Of a DNA stretch of 64,000 nt, positions 54,043 through 61,904 are shown piece after piece (positions within the stretch are counted from its first letter, which is position 1; every line of letters begins with the position of its first letter). A program made the position numbers and the translations under genes. The notes beneath the pieces are model-generated. The model was not told the DNA's origin. It did no database searches and saw nothing but the letters and a program-made list of their open reading frames with translations. This DNA is from Parabacteroides sp. (GTDB lineage: Bacteria > Bacteroidota > Bacteroidia > Bacteroidales > Tannerellaceae). The DNA is taken from the NCBI GenBank assembly GCA_017481945.1, contig JAFUOJ010000014.1:157476-221475 (forward strand), written 5' to 3'.

Positions 54043-54741
54043 ATGCAGATATTTTATACCCCCGATATTGCCCTTCGCGCAGAACTGCCGGAAGAGGAGG
54101 CAGGTCACTGTATTCGCGTTCTTCGCCTTACCGAAGGAGATGAAATCCTCTTGACGGACGGCAAAGGCATGTTCTATAAGGCTGCTATCAGTCGTGCCCA
54201 TCCGAAGCATTGCGAAGTGGATATTTTAGAGAGCTGGCAGCAACCTGCTTTGTGGAACTTCCAGTTGCACATCGCCGTTGCTCCGACTAAGAACATGGAC
54301 CGCATGGAATGGTTTGCCGAGAAAGCTACCGAGATTGGTATTGACGCTATTACCTGCTTGAACTGTCGCTTCTCTGAACGGAAGGAGGTGAAGCCGGCTC
54401 GTCTGGAAAAAATATTGGTGAGCGCGATGAAGCAATCACAGAAGGCGACTTTGCCCGTTCTGACCGGGATGACGGACTTTCGCACGTTTGTCACTCAACC
54501 CTTTGACGGTCGTAAATTCATTGCGCATTGTGAGGAGGGAGACAAGAAGTTGCTGAAGCAACTCTATCAGCCGGGAGAGAACGCATTGGTGCTTATCGGT
54601 CCGGAAGGCGACTTCAGTCCGGAGGAGATCGAGTTGGCACTGAAGAACGGTTTTCTGCCTATCTCTTTAGGAGAAAGCCGGTTGCGGACGGAGACGGCGG
54701 CGTTGGTGGCTTGCCATACGATACATGTATTGAATCAATAA
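54043..54741 (+). CDS. rsmE: 16S rRNA m3U1498 methyltransferase RsmE
   Basis: RsmE is a SPOUT methyltransferase for U1498 of 16S rRNA. The 232-residue product has an N-terminal PUA-like domain (about 1-70, HCIRVLRLTEGDEILLTDG) and the SPOUT knot with VLIGPEGDFSPEEIE and LGESRLRTETAALV. A TTG at 54022 is in frame, but ATG 54043 (MQIFYTPDIA) is preferred. Confidence 0.93.
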   Translation: MQIFYTPDIALRAELPEEEAGHCIRVLRLTEGDEILLTDGKGMFYKAAISRAHPKHCEVDILESWQQPALWNFQLHIAVAPTKNMDRMEWFAEKATEIGIDAITCLNCRFSERKEVKPARLEKILVSAMKQSQKATLPVLTGMTDFRTFVTQPFDGRKFIAHCEEGDKKLLKQLYQPGENALVLIGPEGDFSPEEIELALKNGFLPISLGESRLRTETAALVACHTIHVLNQ

Positions 54742-54754
54742 CACCTGCTTTTTT

Positions 54755-54863
54755 GTTTCGAGTCATGAAAGCGTACGCTTTCATGACTCGAAACTTACCG
54801 CTTTCATGCCCCGAAAGTTATAAGTTTCGACACTCGAAAGCGGTAAGTTTCGTCCTATGAAAC
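54755..54863. repeat. Palindromic block: perfect 40-bp palindrome plus nested hairpins
   Basis: Positions 54755-54794 form a perfect 40-bp palindrome (half-site begins gtttcgagtcatgaaag). It shares its last bases with a second inverted repeat of 17 bp (54789-54805 with 54836-54852), whose loop contains cgaaa/tttcg pairing. A third short pair, gtttc-N7-gaaac, ends at 54863. The words GTTTC/GAAAC recur throughout as at 8080-8145. There are no ORFs. It lies between rsmE and the acetyltransferase gene. Confidence 0.85.
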
Positions 54864-54904
54864 AAAATAGGGTATCCAAATACACTTAGAAAGGAGAATA
54901 ATCG

Positions 54905-55465
54905 ATGACGGAAAAGGAAAAGTGCATGCAAGGATTACTGTACGACGCTAATTATGATCCGGAGCTGTTGGCAGATCGCGAGAAGGCGAAAGAGCTTCTC
55001 TACGACTACAACCACCTGCGTCCCTCGCAGCAGGAGGAGCGGACGAATCTACTGAAGAGGTTACTGGGAAAGACAGGGGAGACGCTACTGATTGAACAAC
55101 CTTTTGCCTGCGACTATGGCTACAATATTGAGGTGGGAGAGAACTTCTATTCCAATGTAAACTTAGTGATCTTGGACGGGGCAAAGGTGCGGATTGGCGA
55201 CAATGCCTTTATCGCTCCCAACGTGGGTATATATACCGCAGGCCATCCGCTGGACGCTGAGCGACGTAATCAGGGGCTGGAGTATGCTTATCCGATCACC
55301 ATCGGTAATAATGTTTGGATAGGAGCCGGGGTTTCAATTCTTCCCGGTGTGACGATTGGCGATAATGTGGTTATAGGAGCAGGGAGCGTAGTTACCAAAG
55401 ATATTCCGTCCAACAGCTTGGCAGTAGGTAACCCTTGCCGAGTTCTGCGGCAGATCGAAGCATAA
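54905..55465 (+). CDS. Maltose/galactoside O-acetyltransferase family protein
   Basis: This 186-residue left-handed beta-helix (hexapeptide) acetyltransferase has the N-terminal Mac domain (MTEKEKCMQGLLYDANYDPEL). The LbH coils contain NVNLVILDGAKVRIGDNAFIAPNVGIYTAGHPL, with the catalytic His in AGHPL. The final coils include GNNVWIGAGVSILPGVTIGDNVVIGAGSVVTKDI. It acetylates sugar hydroxyls from acetyl-CoA. The physiological acceptor is unknown. Confidence 0.9.
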   Translation: MTEKEKCMQGLLYDANYDPELLADREKAKELLYDYNHLRPSQQEERTNLLKRLLGKTGETLLIEQPFACDYGYNIEVGENFYSNVNLVILDGAKVRIGDNAFIAPNVGIYTAGHPLDAERRNQGLEYAYPITIGNNVWIGAGVSILPGVTIGDNVVIGAGSVVTKDIPSNSLAVGNPCRVLRQIEA

Positions 55466-55469
55466 AAGA

Positions 55470-55512
55470 AGCGTCCTGCCTCTTTATATTCCCAAAAAGA
55501 AAACAGGACGCT
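55470..55512. terminator. Hairpin between convergent acetyltransferase and guaA genes
   Basis: Stem agcgtcctg/caggacgct with a 25-base loop lies between two converging genes. T-stretches are weak on both sides (attatta), so termination efficiency is uncertain. Confidence 0.5.
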
Positions 55513-55539
55513 ATTATTAATTATAAAAAGAGAATGCGT

Positions 55540-56847
55540 TTATTCCCATTCGATAGTCGCATTTGGTTTCGGTGACATGTCGTAACAAACGCGGTTAACG
55601 TTCTTCACCTCTTTCAAAATACGATCCGTAATCTTCATCAAAATAGACCAGTCAACCGGTTCGATAGTCGCAGTCATTGCGTCAACCGTATTGACCGCAC
55701 GGATGATAACCGGCCATTCAAAAGAACGGGCATTGTCGCGTACGCCTACTGATTTGAAATCAGGAACAACAGTGAAGTACTGCCAAACGGTCTTGTCTAA
55801 ACCTGCATTCTTAAATTCTTCACGCAAGATAGCGTCAGATTCGCGGACAGCTTCCAAACGGTCACGAGTGATAGCACCTAAGCAACGTACACCTAAACCG
55901 GGACCTGGGAACGGCTGACGATATACCATGTCATACGGCAAACCTAATTCAACACCGCAAGCACGTACTTCGTCTTTGAACAACTGACGCAAAGGTTCAA
56001 CCAATTCAAACTGTAAGTCATCAGGTAGACCACCTACGTTGTGATGAGACTTAACCATTTTTGCTGTCTTTGTACCACTTTCAACGATGTCCGGATAGAT
56101 AGTACCCTGTCCTAAGAAGTCGATACCGTCTAACTTGCGAGCCTCTTCTTCAAAGACACGGATGAATTCACCACCGATAATTTTACGTTTTTGTTCCGGA
56201 TCCTCAACGTTTTCCAACTTACCTAAGAAACGTTCAGTAGCGTCTACATATACAAGGTTTGCATTCAACTGATTCTTGAATACTTCGATAACGTTTTCTG
56301 ATTCGCCTTTACGCATTAAACCGTGGTTTACATGTACACAAACCAAGTTGTCACCGATAGCTTTTAGCAATAGAGCTGCAACAACAGAGCTGTCTACACC
56401 ACCAGAAAGAGCTAATAGGACTTTCTTGTCGCCAACCTGACGTCTGACTAATTCGATTTGATCATTTACGAAGTTGGTCATGTTCCAGTTAGCTTCAGCT
56501 TTGCAAGTATCAAAGACAAAAGATTTAACGGCTTCTTTGATAGCGTCTACGTCGTTTGTGAATTCAGGAAGTTTGACTTCGCATAGCGCTTTATCATGTC
56601 CGGCAGCCATAACAGGGATACCTACGTTGTAGATAGTCGGGTCTACGTCGATGGCAACACCGTCAATAATATGGTTAGGACCGCCATTGATAATGATACC
56701 CTTTACATTGGGTAATGCCTGCAACTGTTCAACAGTGATGTCATGCGGATAGATTTCGCTATATACGCCTAACGCACGGATCGCACGAGCCAACACTGTG
56801 TTTTCATGACTGCCTAAGTCCAAAATAACAATCATATCTTGCTTCAT
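55540..56847 (-). CDS. guaA: GMP synthetase with degenerate glutaminase domain
   Basis: GuaA converts XMP to GMP. The synthetase part is complete: PP-loop LALSGGVDSSV (about 145-156), the VHVNHGLMRKGE and GQGTIYPDIVES regions, and the C-terminal dimerisation domain ending MSPKPNATIEWE. The N-terminal GATase domain is only about 125 residues and retains its opening (ILDLGSHENTVLARAIRALG). The place of the nucleophile motif G-x-C-Y-G reads GIPVMAAGHDKA, with no Cys, and no catalytic His/Glu pair is visible. At 435 residues the protein is shorter than the usual 510-525. It likely uses free ammonia or a partner glutaminase. Confidence 0.93.
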   Translation of the reverse strand: MKQDMIVILDLGSHENTVLARAIRALGVYSEIYPHDITVEQLQALPNVKGIIINGGPNHIIDGVAIDVDPTIYNVGIPVMAAGHDKALCEVKLPEFTNDVDAIKEAVKSFVFDTCKAEANWNMTNFVNDQIELVRRQVGDKKVLLALSGGVDSSVVAALLLKAIGDNLVCVHVNHGLMRKGESENVIEVFKNQLNANLVYVDATERFLGKLENVEDPEQKRKIIGGEFIRVFEEEARKLDGIDFLGQGTIYPDIVESGTKTAKMVKSHHNVGGLPDDLQFELVEPLRQLFKDEVRACGVELGLPYDMVYRQPFPGPGLGVRCLGAITRDRLEAVRESDAILREEFKNAGLDKTVWQYFTVVPDFKSVGVRDNARSFEWPVIIRAVNTVDAMTATIEPVDWSILMKITDRILKEVKNVNRVCYDMSPKPNATIEWE

Positions 56848-57164
56848 AAGACTTTTGATTTATTGATTTTATAGTTTGTTATTGGGCAGCAAATATACGT
56901 AAAAACACTTTTATTTTCTTTGAGAGGAGGGGATTTTTATGCGATTAGAAAGAAACAATATCTTTACTATTTTATAAAGATAAAGGTAAAGTCTATTGAT
57001 CTGAGATTAAATTACGGGTTTAGATTGTTGTTTGGTACGAGGTATAAATGTAAAAAGATATACTTTGGACGGTTGAATATGTTTAAAAAGTCGCTTTTCT
57101 CTTTCAATCTTTTTTAGATAGGAAAAGTTTGCGTAAGTTTGCAGTTTCAAAAATATATTAGAAT
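56848..57164. other. 317-bp AT-rich intergenic region between guaA and the lipid cassette
   Basis: A minus-strand TATATTTG (56890-56897) may serve guaA. TAAGTTTG at 57134-57141 with TTTT 19 bp upstream may serve the cassette. One 65-codon frame (56920-57117) has no coding character. No RNA gene was recognised. Confidence 0.5.
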
Positions 57165-57635
57165 ATGTTTAAGGATAAAACGATAGTATATACCTCTGGT
57201 ACATTTGACATGTTCCATTATAATCATCTTCGAATGATTAACTATGCCCGTAGTCTGGCGGATATTCTGATTGTAGGGGTGAGTACGGATGAATTGGTCT
57301 CTTCGTATAAACCTAAACCAATCATTCCTTTTACGGAACGTTTGCAAATTATAGAAGCACTGAAGACTCCGGATATTGTGATTCCACAACATACTTTGGA
57401 TCATACGGAAATTGTAAAGAAGTTGCATATTGATGCTTTTGTTGTGGGAGATGATTGGTATGGTAAATATGATTATTTGGAAGAATTAGGTGTTCAGGTA
57501 TTCTATTTCCCTTATGGTACAGGTGTTTCTTCTTCTAATTTGAAGAAAACGATTCACGATTCATATGAAGCGAATCTGAAATCTCAACGCCAATCTAAAC
57601 CTCAGTCGGTTAAAGGATTTGGTGAAAAAGAATAA
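57165..57635 (+). CDS. TagD-like nucleotidyltransferase (glycerol-3-phosphate cytidylyltransferase-like)
   Basis: This 156-residue cytidylyltransferase-fold protein has the HxGH-type nucleotide motif in the variant form GTFDMFHYNHLRMI (about residues 12-25) and the KPIIPFTERLQII motif equivalent to the RTxGIST region. The end of the core is GTGVSSSNLKKTI. TagD makes CDP-glycerol from CTP and glycerol 3-phosphate; related enzymes activate other phospho-alcohols. It is the first of four genes (6-bp gap to the next), all consistent with lipid headgroup synthesis. The substrate is not established. Confidence 0.82.
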   Translation: MFKDKTIVYTSGTFDMFHYNHLRMINYARSLADILIVGVSTDELVSSYKPKPIIPFTERLQIIEALKTPDIVIPQHTLDHTEIVKKLHIDAFVVGDDWYGKYDYLEELGVQVFYFPYGTGVSSSNLKKTIHDSYEANLKSQRQSKPQSVKGFGEKE

Positions 57636-57641
57636 ATATTA

Positions 57642-58370
57642 ATGGAAAAGTATGTGTTGATAACAGGAGGAACGAAAGGTATAGGAAAAGCCGTAGCCTC
57701 TTGTTTGGGAAGAGCAGGATATAACTTAATTCTTACTTATGCTTCTGCTGTAGATGTTGCAGACCAAGTTATTACTGATATGCAGCAAAAGTTGGGAGTT
57801 AAGGTAGATGCTTTGCAAGCTGATATTTCAGTAAAAGAATCTATAGAAAAGATTTATCAATACTTGACAGAACGTTCTCTACGTTTAGACGCTATCGTCT
57901 TTAATGCTGGTTTGACTTGTCGTGATTCTTTTGAGGATTTGAAGATGATTGAGTGGGAGCAAATCTTTTTTGCCAATGTACATTTTCCTGTATTCTTAAT
58001 GCAACGTATTGTTGGTTTGATGAATAGAGGAGGTAGTGTCGTCTTTACTGGTTCACTAATGGGAATTCAGCCTCATTCGGTTTCTTTAGTTTATGGAGTA
58101 ACAAAAGGGGCTATTCATGCTTTGGTAAAGAATATGGTGAAATTTTTAGTCCCGTATGAGTTACGTGTGAATGCTGTTGCTCCTGGCTTTGTCGATACGG
58201 AGTGGCAAAAGACAAAACCGGTAGAGATACGTCGGAATATTGAGAATAAGGTCTCCTTAGGTCGTTTTTGTGATCCGGAAGAATTGGCTGAAGTCTATAA
58301 AATGTTAATAGAAAATAGTTATTTTAATGGTGAAGTAGTCGTCGTGGATGGCGGTTATTCCTATAAGTAA
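57642..58370 (+). CDS. Short-chain dehydrogenase/reductase (FabG-like)
   Basis: This is a 242-residue Rossmann NAD(P)-dependent oxidoreductase with glycine motif GGTKGIGKAVA (about 8-18) and the active site Ser/Tyr/Lys (FTGSLMG, then YGVTKGA). NAG (FNAGLTC) and PGFVDTEW complete the classical SDR. FabG-type activity is possible, but the cassette suggests a reductase acting on a polyol, sugar or ketone headgroup precursor. The substrate cannot be told from sequence. Confidence 0.87.
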   Translation: MEKYVLITGGTKGIGKAVASCLGRAGYNLILTYASAVDVADQVITDMQQKLGVKVDALQADISVKESIEKIYQYLTERSLRLDAIVFNAGLTCRDSFEDLKMIEWEQIFFANVHFPVFLMQRIVGLMNRGGSVVFTGSLMGIQPHSVSLVYGVTKGAIHALVKNMVKFLVPYELRVNAVAPGFVDTEWQKTKPVEIRRNIENKVSLGRFCDPEELAEVYKMLIENSYFNGEVVVVDGGYSYK

Positions 58371-58377
58371 AGAAGAA

Positions 58378-59268
58378 ATGAGCGAATTGGATAAAGAGTA
58401 CGAGGCTTCGTTGAAGTCGATTGAAACAGAAAATAAAATAGACAGAATTTTTTATCGTCCTATCGGCTTTCGTATTGCCCGTATGTTAAGGGGAACAGGG
58501 GTTACCCCAAATATGATAACTGTCCTTTCCATTTTTGTGGGGGCTGCTGTAGGATTCTTTTACTATCCAGATAATTTTGTGTATAATATTTGCGGTATCT
58601 TATTGTTGATCTGTGCGAATATATTGGATTGTGTAGATGGACAGTTAGCGCGTTTAACTGGAATTAAATCTGAGATAGGTCGTATATTAGATGGTTTTGC
58701 AGGAGATATTTGGTTTACATGTATTTATGTATCTTTTGCGCTTCGTTTAGGAAATGAATACGGTACAAATTGCTTCTTCATAGCAGCTGTCCTTTCTGGA
58801 TTATCACACTTAGTACAAGCGAATATTACAGACTATTATAAGACACTCCATCTTTATTTTATTAGTAAGGAGAAGGGTGCAGAATTTCAATCTTTGGAAC
58901 AGGTTCGTGCTCGTCATAAAGAAATGAAATATGGCATTAATAAGTTCTTTTATTTCTTGTATCGAGGATATACCTTATTACAGGTAAAGGCAACTCCTTC
59001 TTTGCAGAAAATGCTTCAAAATTTACATGCAAAGTATGGAGATGATTTCCCAGAAGTTGTTCGTACAGACTTTCGTAAGCAAAGTCGTGAACTTATGCGT
59101 TTGATTGATTTACTGACATTCAACGGGCGTACTATTGTCATGTTTATCGTGGTATTGTTGGGACAGGTTTGGTGTTACTTTGTATATGAAATTGTAGTAT
59201 TGAATATTGTTCTGTTAGTCGCTATGCGGAAACATGAAAAGATGTGTGCAACTTTTTATAATCGATAA
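58378..59268 (+). CDS. CDP-alcohol phosphatidyltransferase family membrane protein
   Basis: This 296-residue polytopic enzyme transfers a phospho-alcohol from a CDP-linked donor, or makes a phospholipid from CDP-DAG. The family motif reads DCVDGQLARLTG then GRILDGFAGD, matching D-x2-D-G-x2-A-R-x8-G-x3-D. The final Asp, however, is five rather than four residues after the third. ATG 58378 avoids overlap with the SDR gene; an in-frame ATG at 58348 overlaps by 23 bp. It lies between the SDR and acyltransferase genes. Confidence 0.85.
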   Translation: MSELDKEYEASLKSIETENKIDRIFYRPIGFRIARMLRGTGVTPNMITVLSIFVGAAVGFFYYPDNFVYNICGILLLICANILDCVDGQLARLTGIKSEIGRILDGFAGDIWFTCIYVSFALRLGNEYGTNCFFIAAVLSGLSHLVQANITDYYKTLHLYFISKEKGAEFQSLEQVRARHKEMKYGINKFFYFLYRGYTLLQVKATPSLQKMLQNLHAKYGDDFPEVVRTDFRKQSRELMRLIDLLTFNGRTIVMFIVVLLGQVWCYFVYEIVVLNIVLLVAMRKHEKMCATFYNR

Positions 59269-59273
59269 GAACT

Positions 59274-60101
59274 ATGAAAAAAACAGTCGTAGATATAGAA
59301 GATTTGCAACAACTTGTCCCTTTTTTTAGAAGCCGTTTCGGTACATTCTTAGGGAAGAAACTGCTGAAGTGGTTTAGTATAGAAAAGGTAAATCAGGCGC
59401 ACGCTAATAGTTGTCATTTGCGTGGTTCTGCTTTTACTACAGCTTTGCTAAATGATCCTTTGATTGATATTAAATACAATTTACATAATGCGGAAATTTT
59501 GGACCATTTGCCGGAAGGTGCTTTTGTCTCTGTTTCTAATCATCCGATCGGATCTATTGACGGTATTATGTTGATTGATATTTTTGCTTCTCGTCGTCCC
59601 GATTTTAAAGTAATGGTAAACGGTGTATTAGCCAAAATTTGGGCGATGGGGGATAATTTTGTTTCTGTTGTTCCTGATTCAAATAATCAAGGGGCAAATA
59701 TGAAGAATGTGAACGGTGTTCGTCTCTCATTACAGAGATTGAAGGAGGGACATCCTATGGGATTTTTTCCAGCAGGAAGTATCTCCATGTATAATAAGAA
59801 AACCAAGAAGATACAGGATTTACCTTGGGCACATAGTGTCATTCGTTTAATTCGCAAGGCGAAAGCTCCTGTTTATCCTGTGTATTTCGATTTCTTAAAT
59901 TCAAGTTTCTTTTATTGGTTAGCTCGTATAGATTGGCGTATTCGTACAATACGTATTCCGGCAGAAGCATTTAATAAACGAGGACGTATTGTAGACGTGT
60001 ATGTAGGTGAACCTATTTCGCCAGAAGAAGTTCAAAGCTTTACTGATGATACAGAGTTAGCTGAGTTTTTATATCAACGTACTTACGCTGCTAAAAAATA
60101 A
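59274..60101 (+). CDS. PlsC-like lysophospholipid acyltransferase
   Basis: This 275-residue acyltransferase-fold protein has the HxxxxD motif in the form SNHPIGSIDGIMLID and the substrate-binding FPAGSIS motif. It is related to 1-acyl-glycerol-3-phosphate and ornithine-lipid acyltransferases. It could acylate a lyso-precursor of the lipid made by the cassette. It follows the CDP-alcohol transferase by 5 bp and precedes the sigma-54 activator by 92 bp. Acceptor and acyl donor are unknown. Confidence 0.8.
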   Translation: MKKTVVDIEDLQQLVPFFRSRFGTFLGKKLLKWFSIEKVNQAHANSCHLRGSAFTTALLNDPLIDIKYNLHNAEILDHLPEGAFVSVSNHPIGSIDGIMLIDIFASRRPDFKVMVNGVLAKIWAMGDNFVSVVPDSNNQGANMKNVNGVRLSLQRLKEGHPMGFFPAGSISMYNKKTKKIQDLPWAHSVIRLIRKAKAPVYPVYFDFLNSSFFYWLARIDWRIRTIRIPAEAFNKRGRIVDVYVGEPISPEEVQSFTDDTELAEFLYQRTYAAKK

Positions 60102-60193
60102 CAAAGAAATATAGAAACTGCTTGTATATTCGGTAATTTGGATTAAGATTTGTAATTTTGGCAGATAAAACTGAAATAATTACAGATTACAAC

Positions 60194-61381
60194 ATGATAA
60201 AAGTGGATGTACAGCAGATAAAACTCCGTTTTGGAATCATTGGTAACAATGCCGGATTGAATCGTGCAATTGATGTTGCCTTACAAGTGGCTCCAACTGA
60301 TTTGTCTGTGTTGATTACCGGAGAAAGTGGAGTCGGTAAGGAAACATTTCCTCAAATAATACATCAGAACAGTCCACGTAAGCATGGACAATATATTGCA
60401 GTGAACTGTGGTGCCATACCTGAAGGTACTATTGATTCTGAACTTTTTGGGCATGAGAAAGGCTCTTTTACAGGAGCTTTATCCGACCGTAAGGGGTATT
60501 TTGAAGTTGCAGACGGTGGAACAATCTTTTTGGATGAAGTAGGAGAGTTACCCACCTCTACACAAGCTCGTTTATTGCGTGTTTTAGAGACGGGAGAGTT
60601 TATTAGAGTAGGCTCTTCTAAAGTGCAGAAAACAAATGTGCGTATTGTTGCTGCAACAAATGTAAATTTACTACAAGCTGTCTCTGAAGGAAAGTTTCGT
60701 GAAGATTTATTCTATCGTTTAAGCACTGTTCCTATCCAAGTTCCTCCTTTACGAGAACGTGGAGATGATATTATTTTGCTTTTCCGTAAGTTTGCCAGTG
60801 ATTGTGCTGAGAAATATCGTATGCCGGCAGTTCGTTTGGAGGAGGACGCACGTCAGTTGATGTTGTCTTATCGTTGGCCAGGTAATGTACGTGAATTAAA
60901 GAATGTAACGGAACGGATCTCTGTCATTGAGGAGAGTAGAGAAATCTCTGCTACAGTTCTACGTCTCTATCTCCCGGATATGAATATGGAGAAGTTCCCT
61001 GTACTTGTTAAACAGGAACCGGATCAGAAGGTATTCAATAGTGAACGAGAAATCCTTTATCAAGTTCTTTTTGATATGAAGAAGGATGTTAATGATTTGA
61101 AGAAGTTGGTACATGATATAATGGGAGGTAAAATGCCTGTGAATGTTCAAGAAGAACCTGTTACTTATTCACATCCGATTCATGCTGTCCAGTCTGCTCC
61201 TACTATTCAGGAAGTAGAAGAGGTGAAAGAGGAGGAACCGATCTCTTTAGAAGACGCGGAAAAGGAAATGATTCGTAAAGCTTTAGAAAAAAATAATGGA
61301 CGACGTAAGTATGCTGCTGCTGATTTAAAGATTTCGGAACGTACCTTATATCGAAAAATAAAAGAATATAATTTGGAGTAA
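60194..61381 (+). CDS. Sigma-54 interaction domain transcriptional activator
   Basis: This 395-residue AAA+ enhancer-binding activator lacks a receiver or PAS domain. The AAA+ domain is complete: Walker A GESGVGKE, the sigma-54 loop as GSFTGA rather than GAFTGA, Walker B GGTIFLDEVGE, and the arginine finger region RERGDDI. A Glu-rich linker and a Fis-type HTH close it (NNGRRKYAAADLKISERTLYRKI). A TTG at 60158 is in frame but lies inside a TAATTTTG box (60153-60160), so ATG 60194 is preferred. lptE follows by 8 bp. Confidence 0.9.
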   Translation: MIKVDVQQIKLRFGIIGNNAGLNRAIDVALQVAPTDLSVLITGESGVGKETFPQIIHQNSPRKHGQYIAVNCGAIPEGTIDSELFGHEKGSFTGALSDRKGYFEVADGGTIFLDEVGELPTSTQARLLRVLETGEFIRVGSSKVQKTNVRIVAATNVNLLQAVSEGKFREDLFYRLSTVPIQVPPLRERGDDIILLFRKFASDCAEKYRMPAVRLEEDARQLMLSYRWPGNVRELKNVTERISVIEESREISATVLRLYLPDMNMEKFPVLVKQEPDQKVFNSEREILYQVLFDMKKDVNDLKKLVHDIMGGKMPVNVQEEPVTYSHPIHAVQSAPTIQEVEEVKEEEPISLEDAEKEMIRKALEKNNGRRKYAAADLKISERTLYRKIKEYNLE

Positions 61382-61389
61382 AAAGAAAG

Positions 61390-61902
61390 ATGTTAAATGC
61401 TAAAAAGATATGGATTCTTTCTCTAATTGGACTATTGGTGACAGCTTGCTCGATCTCTTATAAGTTCAATGGAGCCTCTATTGACTATACAAAGGTTAAG
61501 ACAATTACGATTAAAGATTTTCCCAATCAAGCTCCGCTGGTATATCCACCCCTCTCACAGAATTTTACGGAGGCATTGAAGGATATTTATACTCGCCAGA
61601 CTCGTTTACAGTTGGTAAATAATAACGGAGATTTGGATTTGGAGGGAGAAATAACAGGTTATGAACTGACTCCTATGGCAGTGAAAGAAGACGCTTATGC
61701 GTCACAAACAAAACTGACAATAACAGTTCGTGTACGTTATTCTAATCGGGTGAATCCGGATGAGGATTTTGAACAGAGTTTCTCTGCTTATCGGGAGTTT
61801 GACGCTAATCAAATGTTACAGGATGTACAAGATGAGCTTTGTGAAGAAATTGTAGAGGAATTGGTAGATCAGATTTACAATGCAACAGTAGCCAATTGGT
61901 AA
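61390..61902 (+). CDS. lptE: LPS assembly lipoprotein LptE
   Basis: LptE plugs the LptD barrel that inserts lipopolysaccharide into the outer leaflet. The 170-residue product has a lipobox VTAC (Cys20) and the Bacteroidota LptE pattern: ISYKFNGASIDYTKVKTITIKDFPNQAPLV, then LEGEITGYELTPMAV and a helix ELCEEIVEELVDQIYN. It is co-transcribed with the activator and the following TPR gene (2-bp gap). Confidence 0.85.
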   Translation: MLNAKKIWILSLIGLLVTACSISYKFNGASIDYTKVKTITIKDFPNQAPLVYPPLSQNFTEALKDIYTRQTRLQLVNNNGDLDLEGEITGYELTPMAVKEDAYASQTKLTITVRVRYSNRVNPDEDFEQSFSAYREFDANQMLQDVQDELCEEIVEELVDQIYNATVANW

Positions 61903-61904
61903 AG

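Noticed and set aside
56920-57117. 65-codon frame between guaA and the lipid cassette
   Set aside because: Lys/Phe/Tyr-rich AT-type translation, no signal or family, no promoter spacing.
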